Shown here one piece after another: positions 52,949-60,852 of a stretch of DNA of 64,000 nt. Positions within the stretch are counted from its first letter, which is position 1, and every line of letters begins with the position of its first letter. The notes below the pieces were generated by a model, which was not told the origin of the DNA, made no database searches, and worked only from the letters and a program-made list of their open reading frames with translations. Source of the stretch: Nitrospirillum viridazoti (GTDB lineage Bacteria > Pseudomonadota > Alphaproteobacteria > Azospirillales > Azospirillaceae); NCBI RefSeq assembly GCF_007827975.1, contig NZ_VITT01000008.1; one strand, written 5' to 3'. The position numbers and the translations under genes were made by a program.

Positions 52949-53725
52949 ATGGCCCGCACCTTCATCGACATCTCCGTCACCCTCGACAACGACGTGGTGG
53001 CCGACCCGCCCTTCATGCGCCCGCATATCGAGTACCAGACGCATAAGGACACGCTGCATGAGTTGACGGTGTTCTTCCCCGAGCTGGATCCCAACGACAT
53101 GCCGGATGCGGAGTTCGCGGCGGCCGAGACCGTGCGCCTGTCCACCCACAACGGCACCCATCTGGACGCGCCCTGGCACTACGCCTCCACCATGAACAAA
53201 GGGGAGCGGGCCATCACCATCGATGAAGTGCCGCTGGAATGGTGCTTCAACCCCGGTGTAAAGCTGGACTTCCGCCACCTGCCCGACGGCCATGTGGTCA
53301 GCGCGGCGGAGGTGGAGGCGGAACTGGCCCGCATCGGCCATACCTTGCAGCCGCTGGACATCGTGCTGGTCAACACGCGGGCCGGTTCCCGCTACGGTCA
53401 CGCCGACTTCCTAGGCGCCGGCTGCGGCATGGGGCGGGAGGCGACGCTATACCTGACGGAGCGCGGCGTGCGTGTCACCGGCACCGACGCGTGGAGCTGG
53501 GACGCCCCCTTCCCCCACACCGCCAAGAAGTTCGCCCAGACCAAGGACGTGGGCCTGATCTGGGAAGGCCACAAGGCCGGCCGCGACATCGGTTATTGCC
53601 ACTTGGAAAAGTTGTACAATCTGGAGGCCCTGCCCGCCACGGGCTTCACGGTCAGCTGCTTCCCGGCCAAGATCAAAGGTGCCTCGGCCGGCTGGACCCG
53701 GGCGGTCGCCATCATCGATGGGTAA
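52949..53725 (+). CDS. Cyclase-family (KynB-like) metal-dependent hydrolase
   Basis: This 258-residue protein has the metal motif STHNGTHLDAPWHY near residue 67 and the DIVLVNTRAG and GVRVTGTDAWSWDAP segments of the cyclase superfamily, which includes kynurenine formamidase and cyclic amide or isatin hydrolases. It is distinct from the kynB at 1891-2535 and longer. The ATG at 52949 has AGGAA eight bases upstream; GTG 52922 is possible. It lies 168 bases after the MFS gene, with a small CCGGGT/ACCCGG hairpin between them. It probably hydrolyses a ring-containing compound brought in by the receptor-MFS pair. Confidence 0.85.
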   Translation: MARTFIDISVTLDNDVVADPPFMRPHIEYQTHKDTLHELTVFFPELDPNDMPDAEFAAAETVRLSTHNGTHLDAPWHYASTMNKGERAITIDEVPLEWCFNPGVKLDFRHLPDGHVVSAAEVEAELARIGHTLQPLDIVLVNTRAGSRYGHADFLGAGCGMGREATLYLTERGVRVTGTDAWSWDAPFPHTAKKFAQTKDVGLIWEGHKAGRDIGYCHLEKLYNLEALPATGFTVSCFPAKIKGASAGWTRAVAIIDG

Positions 53726-53804
53726 AGCCGATAGATGTGCCGTCATACAACCAAAATAAGAAATTTTTTCGACTCTGCCACTTTTCAAATTGACGATCGG
53801 TGCG

Positions 53805-53870
53805 TTGCGGCACACCTTATGCGTGCCCTATCGCACATGCGAACAATTTAATGCCGCGCGCTGCGGCACG
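53805..53870 (+). promoter_or_regulatory. Motif-rich leader of the 87-residue protein gene
   Basis: TGCGGCAC occurs at 53806 and 53862. GGCAC/GTGCC form a dyad (53809-53827), and TCGCA-CA-TGCGA forms another (53831-53842). GG at 53809 and GC at 53821 are ten bases apart, a weak sigma-54-like arrangement (cGGCAC-N5-aTGC). Which element matters cannot be decided by eye. Confidence 0.3.
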
Positions 53871-53911
53871 CATCGTCCTGGGCGTCAACCCTTTGAAAAA
53901 TGGAGATCGGA

Positions 53912-54175
53912 ATGGCCGGCGTGACTGAATTCACCAACACCCGCATCTCGGGCCACGGCGCCAACATCGCGGGGGGCATCGGCAGCTATGTCTGGGGTGG
54001 CCCCTCCCCCAACGTCACCATCTTCGCCGTGACGGGCCAAGGCCTGTCGAAGGGTGAGGAATACATCATCACCGCCACCGTCCTGCTGGGCCCGGCGCTA
54101 CCCGTTCCCTTTGTCGTCACCTACACGGGCCAGATGGCCGGCGCGCCGGCCATCGCCACCTTCGAGGCGGTCTGA
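53912..54175 (+). CDS. Unassigned 87-residue beta-rich protein
   Basis: I do not recognise this protein. It is glycine/threonine/valine-rich, has no cysteine, no signal peptide and no membrane helix, and its hydrophobicity alternates as in a beta sandwich (NVTIFAVTGQGL, EYIITATVLLG, PFVVTYTGQM). An ATG at 53900 is possible, but GGAG at 53902-53905 is spaced six bases from the ATG at 53912. It is monocistronic: it has its own AT-rich, motif-laden leader and its own terminator, which argues for a highly or specifically expressed gene. Confidence 0.65.
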   Translation: MAGVTEFTNTRISGHGANIAGGIGSYVWGGPSPNVTIFAVTGQGLSKGEEYIITATVLLGPALPVPFVVTYTGQMAGAPAIATFEAV

Positions 54176-54205
54176 CCCTCCGCATGGTCCCTCTGGGATT
54201 AAGGG

Positions 54206-54239
54206 CAGGGCGGCATCCGGTGGGGGCCGCCCTGTTCGT
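54206..54239 (+). terminator. Terminator between the 87-residue protein gene and the AraC gene
   Basis: CAGGGCGGC (54206-54214) pairs with GCCGCCCTG (54226-54234), 11-base loop, followed by the moderately T-rich TTCGTT. It lies between convergent genes and could serve both. Confidence 0.6.
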
Positions 54240-55043
54240 TCAGGCACGCAGGTAACGGCTGGGTGGCACACCCAGTAGGCGCTTGAACATGCTGGTGAAG
54301 GCGGCGGGGCTGTCATAGCCCAGATCCAGCGCCACGGTAGTCACCGGGTCCCCCGCCGCCAGCCGGGGCAAGGCCGCGAACAGGCAGGCTTGCTGGCGCC
54401 AGGCGGCGAAGCTGAGGCCGGTTTCGCCCCGGAACTGGCGGGTAAAGGACCGGCGGCTCATGCCCAATTCATGGGCCCAGCCATCGATGGTGGCGTGCGG
54501 GTCGGGATCGGCCACGAAGGCGCGGCAGCGGGCCGCCAACCGCGCATCGGTGGGCAGCGGCATGGACAACGGCAGCACGGGCAGCGACGCCAGGTCATGC
54601 AGCAGCAGGGCCATGATCATGCCGCCACGGCTTTCTGCCGGCACATCATCCACCGGCAGCTCCGCCGCTTCCATCAGCAGGGCATGCACCAGTGGCGTCA
54701 CGCCCACCACCTGGCAGCGACCGCCGCCAGGGGCCAGCGTGTCGGGCCCGCGCGCAGCCGGCAGCACGGCCGGGTCGATGTATAGGCTGCGCATCGCGGC
54801 GGGGCCCACCACCACCGCCACCTCATGCACCACGCCGGCCGGGATCCACACGGCCCGCTCCGCCGGGACCATCCAGGTGCCCTGCGCGGTCGCCACCGTC
54901 ATGACGCCCCGAATGACATACAGCAGCTGGCAGCGCCGATGCTGGTGCGGCGGCAGCACGTGCCCGGGCGGATAGTCGTTGCCCAGCGCGAAGACCGGCT
55001 GCGGCACCGTCTCGTAAACCTGGGAGCGGACGTCGCGGACCAT
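54240..55043 (-). CDS. AraC-family transcriptional regulator with cupin sensor domain
   Basis: This 267-residue protein has an N-terminal cupin (PPHQHRRCQLLYVIRGVMTV, then VPAERAVWIPAGVVHEV) and two C-terminal AraC helix-turn-helices (TIDGWAHELGMSRRSFTRQF; VTTVALDLGYDSPAAFTSMF, then KRLLGVPPSRYLR). This AraC subgroup commonly sits beside MFS efflux genes. It is divergent from the fosmidomycin-resistance-type transporter, and the spacer holds two TTGGCC direct repeats 21 bases apart. Confidence 0.9.
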   Translation of the reverse strand: MVRDVRSQVYETVPQPVFALGNDYPPGHVLPPHQHRRCQLLYVIRGVMTVATAQGTWMVPAERAVWIPAGVVHEVAVVVGPAAMRSLYIDPAVLPAARGPDTLAPGGGRCQVVGVTPLVHALLMEAAELPVDDVPAESRGGMIMALLLHDLASLPVLPLSMPLPTDARLAARCRAFVADPDPHATIDGWAHELGMSRRSFTRQFRGETGLSFAAWRQQACLFAALPRLAAGDPVTTVALDLGYDSPAAFTSMFKRLLGVPPSRYLRA

Positions 55044-55060
55044 AAACGTATCTCTCTCCT

Positions 55061-55091
55061 GGTTGGCCCAGTCCCGGAATAGTTTGGCCTA
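55061..55091. promoter_or_regulatory. Direct repeats fitting an AraC-type operator
   Basis: GGTTGGCCCA (55061-55070) and GTTTGGCCTA (55082-55091) share 8 of 10 bases and are offset by exactly 21 bases, two helical turns, as expected for an AraC-family protein reading direct repeats. They lie immediately upstream of the araC-type gene, within its divergent spacer. Confidence 0.5.
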
Positions 55092-55215
55092 AAGACGAAA
55101 GCAGGCCGCCAGCATGCGCGCTAGCTTGTCCATCGGCCGCTGAAATGCAAGGGGGCTGGTTGGGAAATCGGGAGGTCGCGGCGCCACGCGGCCCCATGGG
55201 ATGGGAGTGTCACCG

Positions 55216-56481
55216 ATGAGTCAGGCTGAAAGCGTGGGTGCGTCCGCACCATCCCCCGTGGTGCAGACGGCCATGGGTCAGATCGGGGCCAAGGCCGGGG
55301 GCACCGTATTCTCGGTGCTGGGGGCCATCAGCTTCTGCCATCTGTTGAACGACATGATGCAGTCCATGCTGCCGGCCATCTACCCCATCCTGAAGGACAG
55401 TTTCGACCTCAGCTTCAGCCAGGTGGGCCTGGTGACCCTGGTCTACCAGATCACTGCCTCGCTGCTGCAGCCCTTGATCGGCCTCTATACCGACGCCAAG
55501 CCCAAACCCTATTCCCTGTCCATAGGCATGGGGTTCACCCTGGTGGGCCTGGTGCTGCTGGCCACGGCGCCCAGCTTCCCCCTGGTACTGGTGGCGGCGG
55601 CCCTGGTCGGCACGGGCTCATCCGTCTTCCATCCGGAATCGTCCCGCGTGGCCCGCATGGCCTCGGGCGGGCGGCACGGCCTGGCCCAGTCGCTGTTCCA
55701 GGTGGGCGGCAACGCCGGTTCCGCTCTGGGCCCCCTGCTGGCCGCCTTCATCATCGTGCCGCACGGCCGGGGCAGCATCGCCTGGTTCTCCCTGACCGCT
55801 TTCCTGGGCATGATCGTCCTGGCCAAGATCGGCCTGTGGTACAAGCGCAATGCCAAGCCCAAGGCCGCCAAGGCGGTGAAGGAGGATCTGACCGGCCTGA
55901 CGCCGCGCCAGGTCAGCCTGGCCTTCGCCATCCTGCTGGCGCTGATCTTCTCCAAGTATGTCTACCTGGCCAGCATCACCAGCTACTTCACCTTCTATCT
56001 CATCCAGACCTTCGGCCTGTCGGTGAAGGCGGCGCAGTTGCACCTGTTCATCTTCCTGGGCGCGGCGGCGGTCGGCACCATCGCCGGCGGGCCCATCGGC
56101 GACCGCTTCGGGCGCAAGCATGTCATCTGGTGGTCCATCCTGGGCGTGCTGCCCTTCACCCTGATCCTGCCCTACGCCAACCTGTTCTGGATCAGCGTGC
56201 TTAGCGGTGTCATCGGCGTGTGTCTGGCCTCCGCCTTCCCGGCCATCGTCGTCTATGCCCAGGAACTGATGCCGGGCAAGGTCGGCACCGTGGCGGGTCT
56301 GTTCTTCGGCCTGGCCTTCGGGGTGGCGGGCGTGGCGGCGGCGGCCCTGGGCTGGCTGGCGGACCTGACCAGCATCACCACCGTCTACAAAATCTGCGCC
56401 TACCTGCCGGCCCTGGGCATCCTGACGGTGTTCCTGCCGGATATCGAAGGGGCGATGAAGCGGGCGCGCCGGGCGGGGTGA
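55216..56481 (+). CDS. MFS efflux transporter, fosmidomycin resistance (Fsr) type
   Basis: This 421-residue protein has twelve helices and Fsr-family signatures: SFCHLLNDMMQSMLPAIYPI near residue 45, VGLVTLVYQITASLLQPLIG, LYTDAKPKPYSL, GTGSSVFHPESSRVARMASG near 140, GLAQSLFQVGGNAGSALGPL and GDRFGRKHVIWWS. It exports a small toxic compound by proton antiport. The ATG at 55216 has GGGAG eight bases upstream, while ATG 55201 does not. It is probably controlled by the adjacent AraC protein. Confidence 0.9.
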   Translation: MSQAESVGASAPSPVVQTAMGQIGAKAGGTVFSVLGAISFCHLLNDMMQSMLPAIYPILKDSFDLSFSQVGLVTLVYQITASLLQPLIGLYTDAKPKPYSLSIGMGFTLVGLVLLATAPSFPLVLVAAALVGTGSSVFHPESSRVARMASGGRHGLAQSLFQVGGNAGSALGPLLAAFIIVPHGRGSIAWFSLTAFLGMIVLAKIGLWYKRNAKPKAAKAVKEDLTGLTPRQVSLAFAILLALIFSKYVYLASITSYFTFYLIQTFGLSVKAAQLHLFIFLGAAAVGTIAGGPIGDRFGRKHVIWWSILGVLPFTLILPYANLFWISVLSGVIGVCLASAFPAIVVYAQELMPGKVGTVAGLFFGLAFGVAGVAAAALGWLADLTSITTVYKICAYLPALGILTVFLPDIEGAMKRARRAG

Positions 56482-56507
56482 GGCCGAACAATGCCCGTTT
56501 CACTTTA

Positions 56508-56536
56508 TTGGCTGGACTACGGCGATGTGGTATCAA
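56508..56536 (+). promoter_or_regulatory. Candidate promoter of parDE
   Basis: TTGGCT (56508-56513) is separated by 17 bases from TATCAA (56531-56536), 35 bases before the parD ATG. Confidence 0.35.
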
Positions 56537-56570
56537 ACTTTGACAGAAGCACCATGGACAAGGGTGAGCC

Positions 56571-56858
56571 ATGAGCGGACGGAATTTTAGCCTCACACCT
56601 CACTTAAGCGGCTTCGTCGACGAGCAAGTATCCTCGGGGCGCCACCAAAACGCCAGCGAGGTCGTTCGTGAGGCTCTTCGCCGCTATGAGAACGATATCC
56701 TCATCAACCAAGCGCATGTCGCCGCCTTGGAAAAGGTGGTTGAGGCGGGGGTTACGGACATTGAGCGGGGCGACTACGTCGAGATTTCTGGCGACGAAGG
56801 ATTGCAGGTTCTGCTGGAGGAACTGCATAACAAGGCGCGAGCGCGAGTATCGAAGTGA
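56571..56858 (+). CDS. parD: ParD-like antitoxin
   Basis: This 95-residue protein has an N-terminal ribbon-helix-helix (FSLTPHLSGFVDEQVSSGRH, then QNASEVVREALRRYE) and a C-terminal toxin-wrapping region. It neutralises ParE and, with it, represses the operon. GC content is visibly lower than in neighbouring genes. The stop overlaps the parE GTG start by four bases. Confidence 0.92.
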   Translation: MSGRNFSLTPHLSGFVDEQVSSGRHQNASEVVREALRRYENDILINQAHVAALEKVVEAGVTDIERGDYVEISGDEGLQVLLEELHNKARARVSK

Positions 56859-57232
56859 GCACGTTTCGCCTCACTCGATCTGCCCGTGCTAATCTTGATG
56901 ATATATTGGTATGGAGTGCTGAAAACTTCGGCCTGGCGGCAGAGCTTCGATATTCGACGCTCATTATCCAAGCCATCAAGGACGTTGCGCAGGTCCCCGG
57001 CCATCCCTTGATTGTTTGGGAAAGAGTCGGGCGGCGGGAGGTTGGCTTCTACCACATCAGCCATAGTCGCCGGCATGTGCCCAATCCGGATGATCAGGTC
57101 GCCGAGCCGCGGCATTACCTTGTGTTTCGCCATCAGCCGGAAGATGTCATCGAAATTCTGGGCATCATTCACGAACGCATGTTGCGCCGGAAGGCCGTCC
57201 GCGAAATCTTCCGAAAAATCGAGAAGGAGTGA
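56855..57232 (+). CDS. parE: ParE/RelE-superfamily toxin
   Basis: This 125-residue protein has the ParE fold: FRLTRSARANLDDILVWSAE at the N-terminus, AELRYSTLIIQAIKDVAQVP, HISHSRRHV and PRHYLVFRHQPEDVIEILGI, then HERMLRRKAV. ParE toxins inhibit DNA gyrase, unlike ribosome-dependent RelE. It starts at a GTG overlapping parD. The length exceeds the usual ~95-100 residues, because of a central insertion (NPDDQVAEP) and a basic C-terminal extension. GC is lower than in the surrounding genes. Confidence 0.9.
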   Translation: MSTFRLTRSARANLDDILVWSAENFGLAAELRYSTLIIQAIKDVAQVPGHPLIVWERVGRREVGFYHISHSRRHVPNPDDQVAEPRHYLVFRHQPEDVIEILGIIHERMLRRKAVREIFRKIEKE

Positions 57233-57259
57233 TTGCGGCCATAAGGCGCCATCGAAAAA

Positions 57260-57281
57260 GGGCCGCCCTCCCGGACGGCCC
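57260..57281 (-). terminator. Terminator of the S9 peptidase gene
   Basis: GGGCCG (57260-57265) pairs with CGGCCC (57276-57281). On the minus strand the hairpin is followed by TTTTTCG. It lies 33 bases past the peptidase stop and may also stop parDE transcripts. Confidence 0.7.
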
Positions 57282-57313
57282 CTTCTCCATGCGCTCTTAG
57301 CTGACGCCTGGCC

Positions 57314-59410
57314 TTACTTGGCCTCGGCCGTCCAGGTATTCAGCCAGCCCAGCACCTCCTGGTGCCACTGGACGGAGTTCTGGGGCTTCAGCACCCAGTG
57401 GTTCTCATCGGCGAAGTAGACCAGCTTGCTGGGCACACCCTTGCGCTGCAGGGCGGTGAAGGCGCCCAGGCCCTGCTCGAAGGGAATGCGGAAGTCGCGG
57501 CCGCCGTGGATGATCAGCTGTGGCTTCACCCACTGGTCGACATGGTTGGCTGGGTTGAACCGCTCGTACCCGGCCGGGTTCTCCCAGACCTTGCCGCCGT
57601 TCTCCCACTCGCTGAACCACAGCTCCTCGGTGGAATAGCCCATCATGCGGTTGTCGAAGACGCCGTCATGGTTGACCAGGCACTTCCACGGGCCGTTCCA
57701 GTTGCCGGCGATCCAGTTGATCATGAAGCCGCCGTAGCTGGCGCCCAGGGCGCAGGCCCGATCGCCGTTCAGGAAGGGGTACTTGGCCAGTGCCGCGGCC
57801 CAACCCTTCTGCAGGTCTTCCAGCGGGCGGTCGCCCCAATGCTGGCTGATGGCGTCGGTGAAGGCCTGGCCATAGCCGGTGGAGCCGTGGAAGTCGATCA
57901 TGACCACGGCATAGCCCGCACCGGTGTAGGCCTGCGGATTCCAGCGGAAGCTCCAGGCGTTGCCGAAGGAGCCCTGAGGGCCGCCGTGGATGATGAAGGC
58001 CACCGGGTACTTGTGGCCTTCCTGGTAGTTGGCCGGCTTCACGACGTAGCCGTGGACCGTCTCGTTATTCCAGCCGGGGAAGCTGAACTGTTCATAGGCG
58101 CCCAGGGTGACGTTGGCCAGCGTCCCGGCGCCCACACGGGTCAACTGCTCCGCCTTGCCGCCCTTCAGCGACACCTTGTAGGCCTGCGACGGGCCGGACA
58201 GGCTGTCGGCCATATAGACCACGCCCTTGTCCCCGCCCTTCACCAGGTCGATGGCCGTCACATGGCCCTCGCCGGTCAGCGCCTTCACGGCACCCGACTT
58301 CACGTCGACGGAGAACAGCTTGGACTGCCCCACGTCGTACGCGGTGGTCAGCAGTGTGCGGCCATCGGCGGTCCAGGCCAGTGTGTCGGCGGAACGGTCC
58401 CAGCTGGGGTCGATTTCGCGCGTCTCGCCGCTCTTCAGGTCGCGCACCATGATGCCGAAGCGGTCGGCCTCGAAGGTCGGCCGCTTCATCGCCCGCCAGG
58501 CCAGCTTGGACCCGTCGGGGCTGAACACGGGGCCCGTGTCCATGGCGGCGTTGCCGGCCGTCAGGTTGACCGGGGCGGTGCTGCCGTCCATGGGGACCTG
58601 CCACAGGTCCAGGTTGGTGCTCCACGGTTCCGTGCGGCCGGCCAGGCGGGCGGTGAAGACCACGGTCTTGCCGTCCGGGCTGATGGTGATTTCGCTGTCG
58701 TCGCCGAAGGGCTTGCCCGGCGCGTCGCCGTCGAAGCCCTTCATCAGCGGCACGGGCGCGCCGCTGGCCACACCCTCGCCGTTCAGCGCCAGGGCGAACA
58801 GGTGGTTGCGGGTGCCGTCGGCCCATTCATCCCAATGCCGGACGAAGACCTTGTCGAACACCACGCCGCTGGACTTGGCGATGTCCGTCGGCTTGGCCGG
58901 CTTGTCGCCCGTCTCGGTGCCGGGGAATACGGCCATGGAGACGACGATGTGCGTGCCGTCCGGCGCCAGGTTGAAGCTGCCCACATCCAACGGCAGGGCG
59001 GTCACCTGGGTGGCCTGGGTGCCAGCCGCATCCGTCTTCCACACCTGCTGGCTGCCGGACCGGCCGGACATGAAATAGAGGCTCTTGCCATCGGCCGACC
59101 AGCGCGGGGTGCTGGCGCCGCCATCGGAGATGGCCAGGCGGTGGCCGTCGCCCTTGCCATCGATCTCTTTCACCCACAGGGAGTGGGTGGCCTTGTTGTT
59201 GGTGTAGTCGACGGTGCGGACGTCGAAGGCCAGCAGGCGGCCATCGGGCGAAACGCGCGCGTCGCTGGCGCGGTCCATCGTCGCCAGTTCCATCGGCGTC
59301 AGGCCGTGCGCGGCCTCTGCCGCCATGGCCACGGGCGAAACGGTGACGGCCAGGGCCAACGCCAGAGGCGCGCCCAGGGCGTACCCAAGGGCGTATAGGG
59401 AACGGTTCAT
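57314..59410 (-). CDS. Exported S9-family prolyl oligopeptidase / dipeptidyl peptidase
   Basis: This 698-residue protein has a signal peptide (LALALAVTVSPVAMAAEA), an N-terminal seven-bladed propeller (repeats such as RVSPDGRLLAFD, TPRWSADGKSLYFMS, TISPDGKTVVFTA) and a C-terminal alpha/beta-hydrolase domain. That domain has AFIIHGGPQGSFGN near residue 470, nucleophile in GASYGGFMINWI near 555, acid in IHGGRDFRIP near 640 and His in ADENHWV near 675. It resembles DPP5/acylaminoacyl peptidases that release dipeptides in the periplasm. It is transcribed alone. Confidence 0.92.
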   Translation of the reverse strand: MNRSLYALGYALGAPLALALAVTVSPVAMAAEAAHGLTPMELATMDRASDARVSPDGRLLAFDVRTVDYTNNKATHSLWVKEIDGKGDGHRLAISDGGASTPRWSADGKSLYFMSGRSGSQQVWKTDAAGTQATQVTALPLDVGSFNLAPDGTHIVVSMAVFPGTETGDKPAKPTDIAKSSGVVFDKVFVRHWDEWADGTRNHLFALALNGEGVASGAPVPLMKGFDGDAPGKPFGDDSEITISPDGKTVVFTARLAGRTEPWSTNLDLWQVPMDGSTAPVNLTAGNAAMDTGPVFSPDGSKLAWRAMKRPTFEADRFGIMVRDLKSGETREIDPSWDRSADTLAWTADGRTLLTTAYDVGQSKLFSVDVKSGAVKALTGEGHVTAIDLVKGGDKGVVYMADSLSGPSQAYKVSLKGGKAEQLTRVGAGTLANVTLGAYEQFSFPGWNNETVHGYVVKPANYQEGHKYPVAFIIHGGPQGSFGNAWSFRWNPQAYTGAGYAVVMIDFHGSTGYGQAFTDAISQHWGDRPLEDLQKGWAAALAKYPFLNGDRACALGASYGGFMINWIAGNWNGPWKCLVNHDGVFDNRMMGYSTEELWFSEWENGGKVWENPAGYERFNPANHVDQWVKPQLIIHGGRDFRIPFEQGLGAFTALQRKGVPSKLVYFADENHWVLKPQNSVQWHQEVLGWLNTWTAEAK

Positions 59411-59554
59411 CCAAGCTCTCCGAAAGGCAGGAACCCCATCGGCCTTGCGGCCGCTTGGACGCCGTCATAGCGCAATTCGCTGCCGTCGCCTACGCCGCTT
59501 GACGGCACAAGACCGGCCGCTGCCCGGTCGCGGCGGAAAAGGTGACAGCCCCGT

Positions 59555-59585
59555 CCCCGCCGTGGCGGAAAAACCGCCAGCGGGG
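59555..59585. repeat. Inverted repeat upstream of the sigma-54-like promoter
   Basis: CCCCGC-CG-TGGCGG (59555-59568) pairs with CCGCCAGCGGGG (59574-59585), apart from a two-base bulge. It lies ~120 bases upstream of the -24/-12 element, a normal enhancer distance. GGCGGAAAA also occurs at 59532-59540. Confidence 0.45.
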
Positions 59586-59688
59586 CGTTGCTGCGCCCCT
59601 TCCCCGCTTAAGACCCGACCCGCGCACGGTGGCCGGGATGCTGGCGTTTCAAGCCGTTCCCCCTCCCGGTGAGGGTTTGACCCGGCGG

Positions 59689-59706
59689 TTGGCACAGCTT
59701 CTGCTA
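59689..59706 (+). promoter_or_regulatory. Candidate sigma-54 promoter of the ABC transporter operon
   Basis: TTGGCACAGCTTCTGCTA matches the -24/-12 consensus TGGCAC-N5-TTGC(A/T) with one mismatch. The invariant GG (59691-59692) and GC (59703-59704) are exactly ten bases apart. Transcription would start near 59716, about 68 bases before the substrate-binding gene. Confidence 0.55.
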
Positions 59707-59783
59707 GTATTGCCGATAGTTCCAAGACGACCAGGAACCGCCGGCGCGGATCGGCGGCCACCAAAGCCCGGGAGGTATTTAAG

Positions 59784-60779
59784 ATGACGCTCAAGAAAGC
59801 CCTGCCCCAGAAGACCCTGTTGGCCGCCCTTCTGGCCGCTTCGGCCCTGTCACTGGCGGCCCTGCCGGCCGCCGCCGAGGATGTGGTGCGCCTGGGCAAT
59901 CTGAAGCTGGCCCACTTCGGCGCCGTGTCCTACACGCAGATGCTGACCGACTGCGGCATCAAGGTGGAGGAGCGGATTTTCGCCAAGGGCCCCGACATCA
60001 TGCAGGCCATGGTGGCCGGTGAGCTGGACGTGGGCGCCACCGCGTCGGAGGCCGCGATCTCCGGCCGCGCCGCCGGCGCGCCCATCTACATCGTCGCCGG
60101 TTTCGCCAAGGGCGGCGCCCGCCTGGTCGCGGCGCCCGAGGCCAAGGTGACCAAGGTCGCCGACCTGAAGGGCAAGAAGGTGGGCGTCACCCGGGGCGGC
60201 ATCCAGGAGGTGCTGCTGGCCGCCGAGCTGGCGCAAAACAATCTCACCTGGTCCGACCAGCCGGGCAAGGACGTGCAGATCGTCTACCTGAACTATCCGG
60301 ACCTGAACCAGGCCCTGATGCTGAAGCAGCTGGACGCCATCATGCAGACGGAGCCGCAGGGCTCGCAGGCCGTGAACGGCGGCTTCGGCGTCGAGGTGAT
60401 GAAGCCCTATGACACCGCCATCGGCAGCCCCGTACGCACCCTGGTGATGTCGGAGGAGTTCCACGACAAGCACAAGGCTGTGGCCGAGAAGTTCATGCGC
60501 TGCTTCGTGAAGGCCACCAAGACCTTTATCGACAAGCCGGAGGTGGCGTCCAAGTACGTGCGCGAGACGCTGTTCAAGAAGCAACTGACCGAGGCCGACT
60601 TCAACAGCGCCATGGGCAACGCCCAGTACAGCTATGACATCGACCCGGCCCAGATCCAGATCACGGGCGAGACCATGGCGAAATATGGCGTGTCCAAGAT
60701 GGCCAAGGTGCCGACCGCCACCGATTATGTGAAGCTGGACCTGCTGGCCGACGCCAAGAAAGACCTGGGCATCCAGTAA
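59784..60779 (+). CDS. ABC transporter substrate-binding protein (NrtA/SsuA/TauA family)
   Basis: This 331-residue protein has a signal peptide (LLAALLAASALSLAALPAAA) and a periplasmic two-lobe binding fold: VRLGNLKLAHFGAVSYTQML, MQAMVAGELDVGATASEAAI near residue 75, APIYIVAGFAKGGARLVAAP, ADLKGKKVGVTRGGIQEVLL near 130 and DAIMQTEPQGSQAV near 195. The family binds nitrate, sulfonates, taurine or pyrimidine precursors; the ligand is not deducible. A GC-rich hairpin follows, so the permease and ATPase genes may be expressed at a lower level. Confidence 0.9.
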   Translation: MTLKKALPQKTLLAALLAASALSLAALPAAAEDVVRLGNLKLAHFGAVSYTQMLTDCGIKVEERIFAKGPDIMQAMVAGELDVGATASEAAISGRAAGAPIYIVAGFAKGGARLVAAPEAKVTKVADLKGKKVGVTRGGIQEVLLAAELAQNNLTWSDQPGKDVQIVYLNYPDLNQALMLKQLDAIMQTEPQGSQAVNGGFGVEVMKPYDTAIGSPVRTLVMSEEFHDKHKAVAEKFMRCFVKATKTFIDKPEVASKYVRETLFKKQLTEADFNSAMGNAQYSYDIDPAQIQITGETMAKYGVSKMAKVPTATDYVKLDLLADAKKDLGIQ

Positions 60780-60787
60780 GTGCCTGG

Positions 60788-60815
60788 GGCCCGCCGCCCA
60801 AGCGGCGGGCCTTTT
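60788..60815 (+). terminator. Attenuating hairpin after the substrate-binding protein gene
   Basis: GGCCCGCCGC (60788-60797) pairs perfectly with GCGGCGGGCC (60802-60811), four-base loop, followed by TTTT. Located between SBP and permease genes, it probably reduces read-through or protects the SBP mRNA. Confidence 0.75.
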
Positions 60816-60852
60816 CCCATCCGCCTTTTCCGCCTTTAAGGGGAGTACCCGA

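Larger units (their letters stand above)
59411..59783. other. 373-base spacer holding a sigma-54-like promoter and inverted repeats
   Basis: This divergent spacer lies between the S9 peptidase and the ABC transporter operon. It holds an inverted repeat at 59555-59585 (CCCCGC, a two-base bulge, TGGCGG, AAAAA loop, CCGCCA, GCGGGG), a related GGCGGAAAA copy at 59532, and a sigma-54-type -24/-12 element at 59689-59706. Frames in this stretch look like GC-driven noise; I see no gene. Confidence 0.55.

Noticed and set aside
57362..59398. 678-codon frame antisense to the S9 peptidase
   Set aside because: The peptidase has a signal peptide and all three catalytic residues; the antisense translation is low complexity.
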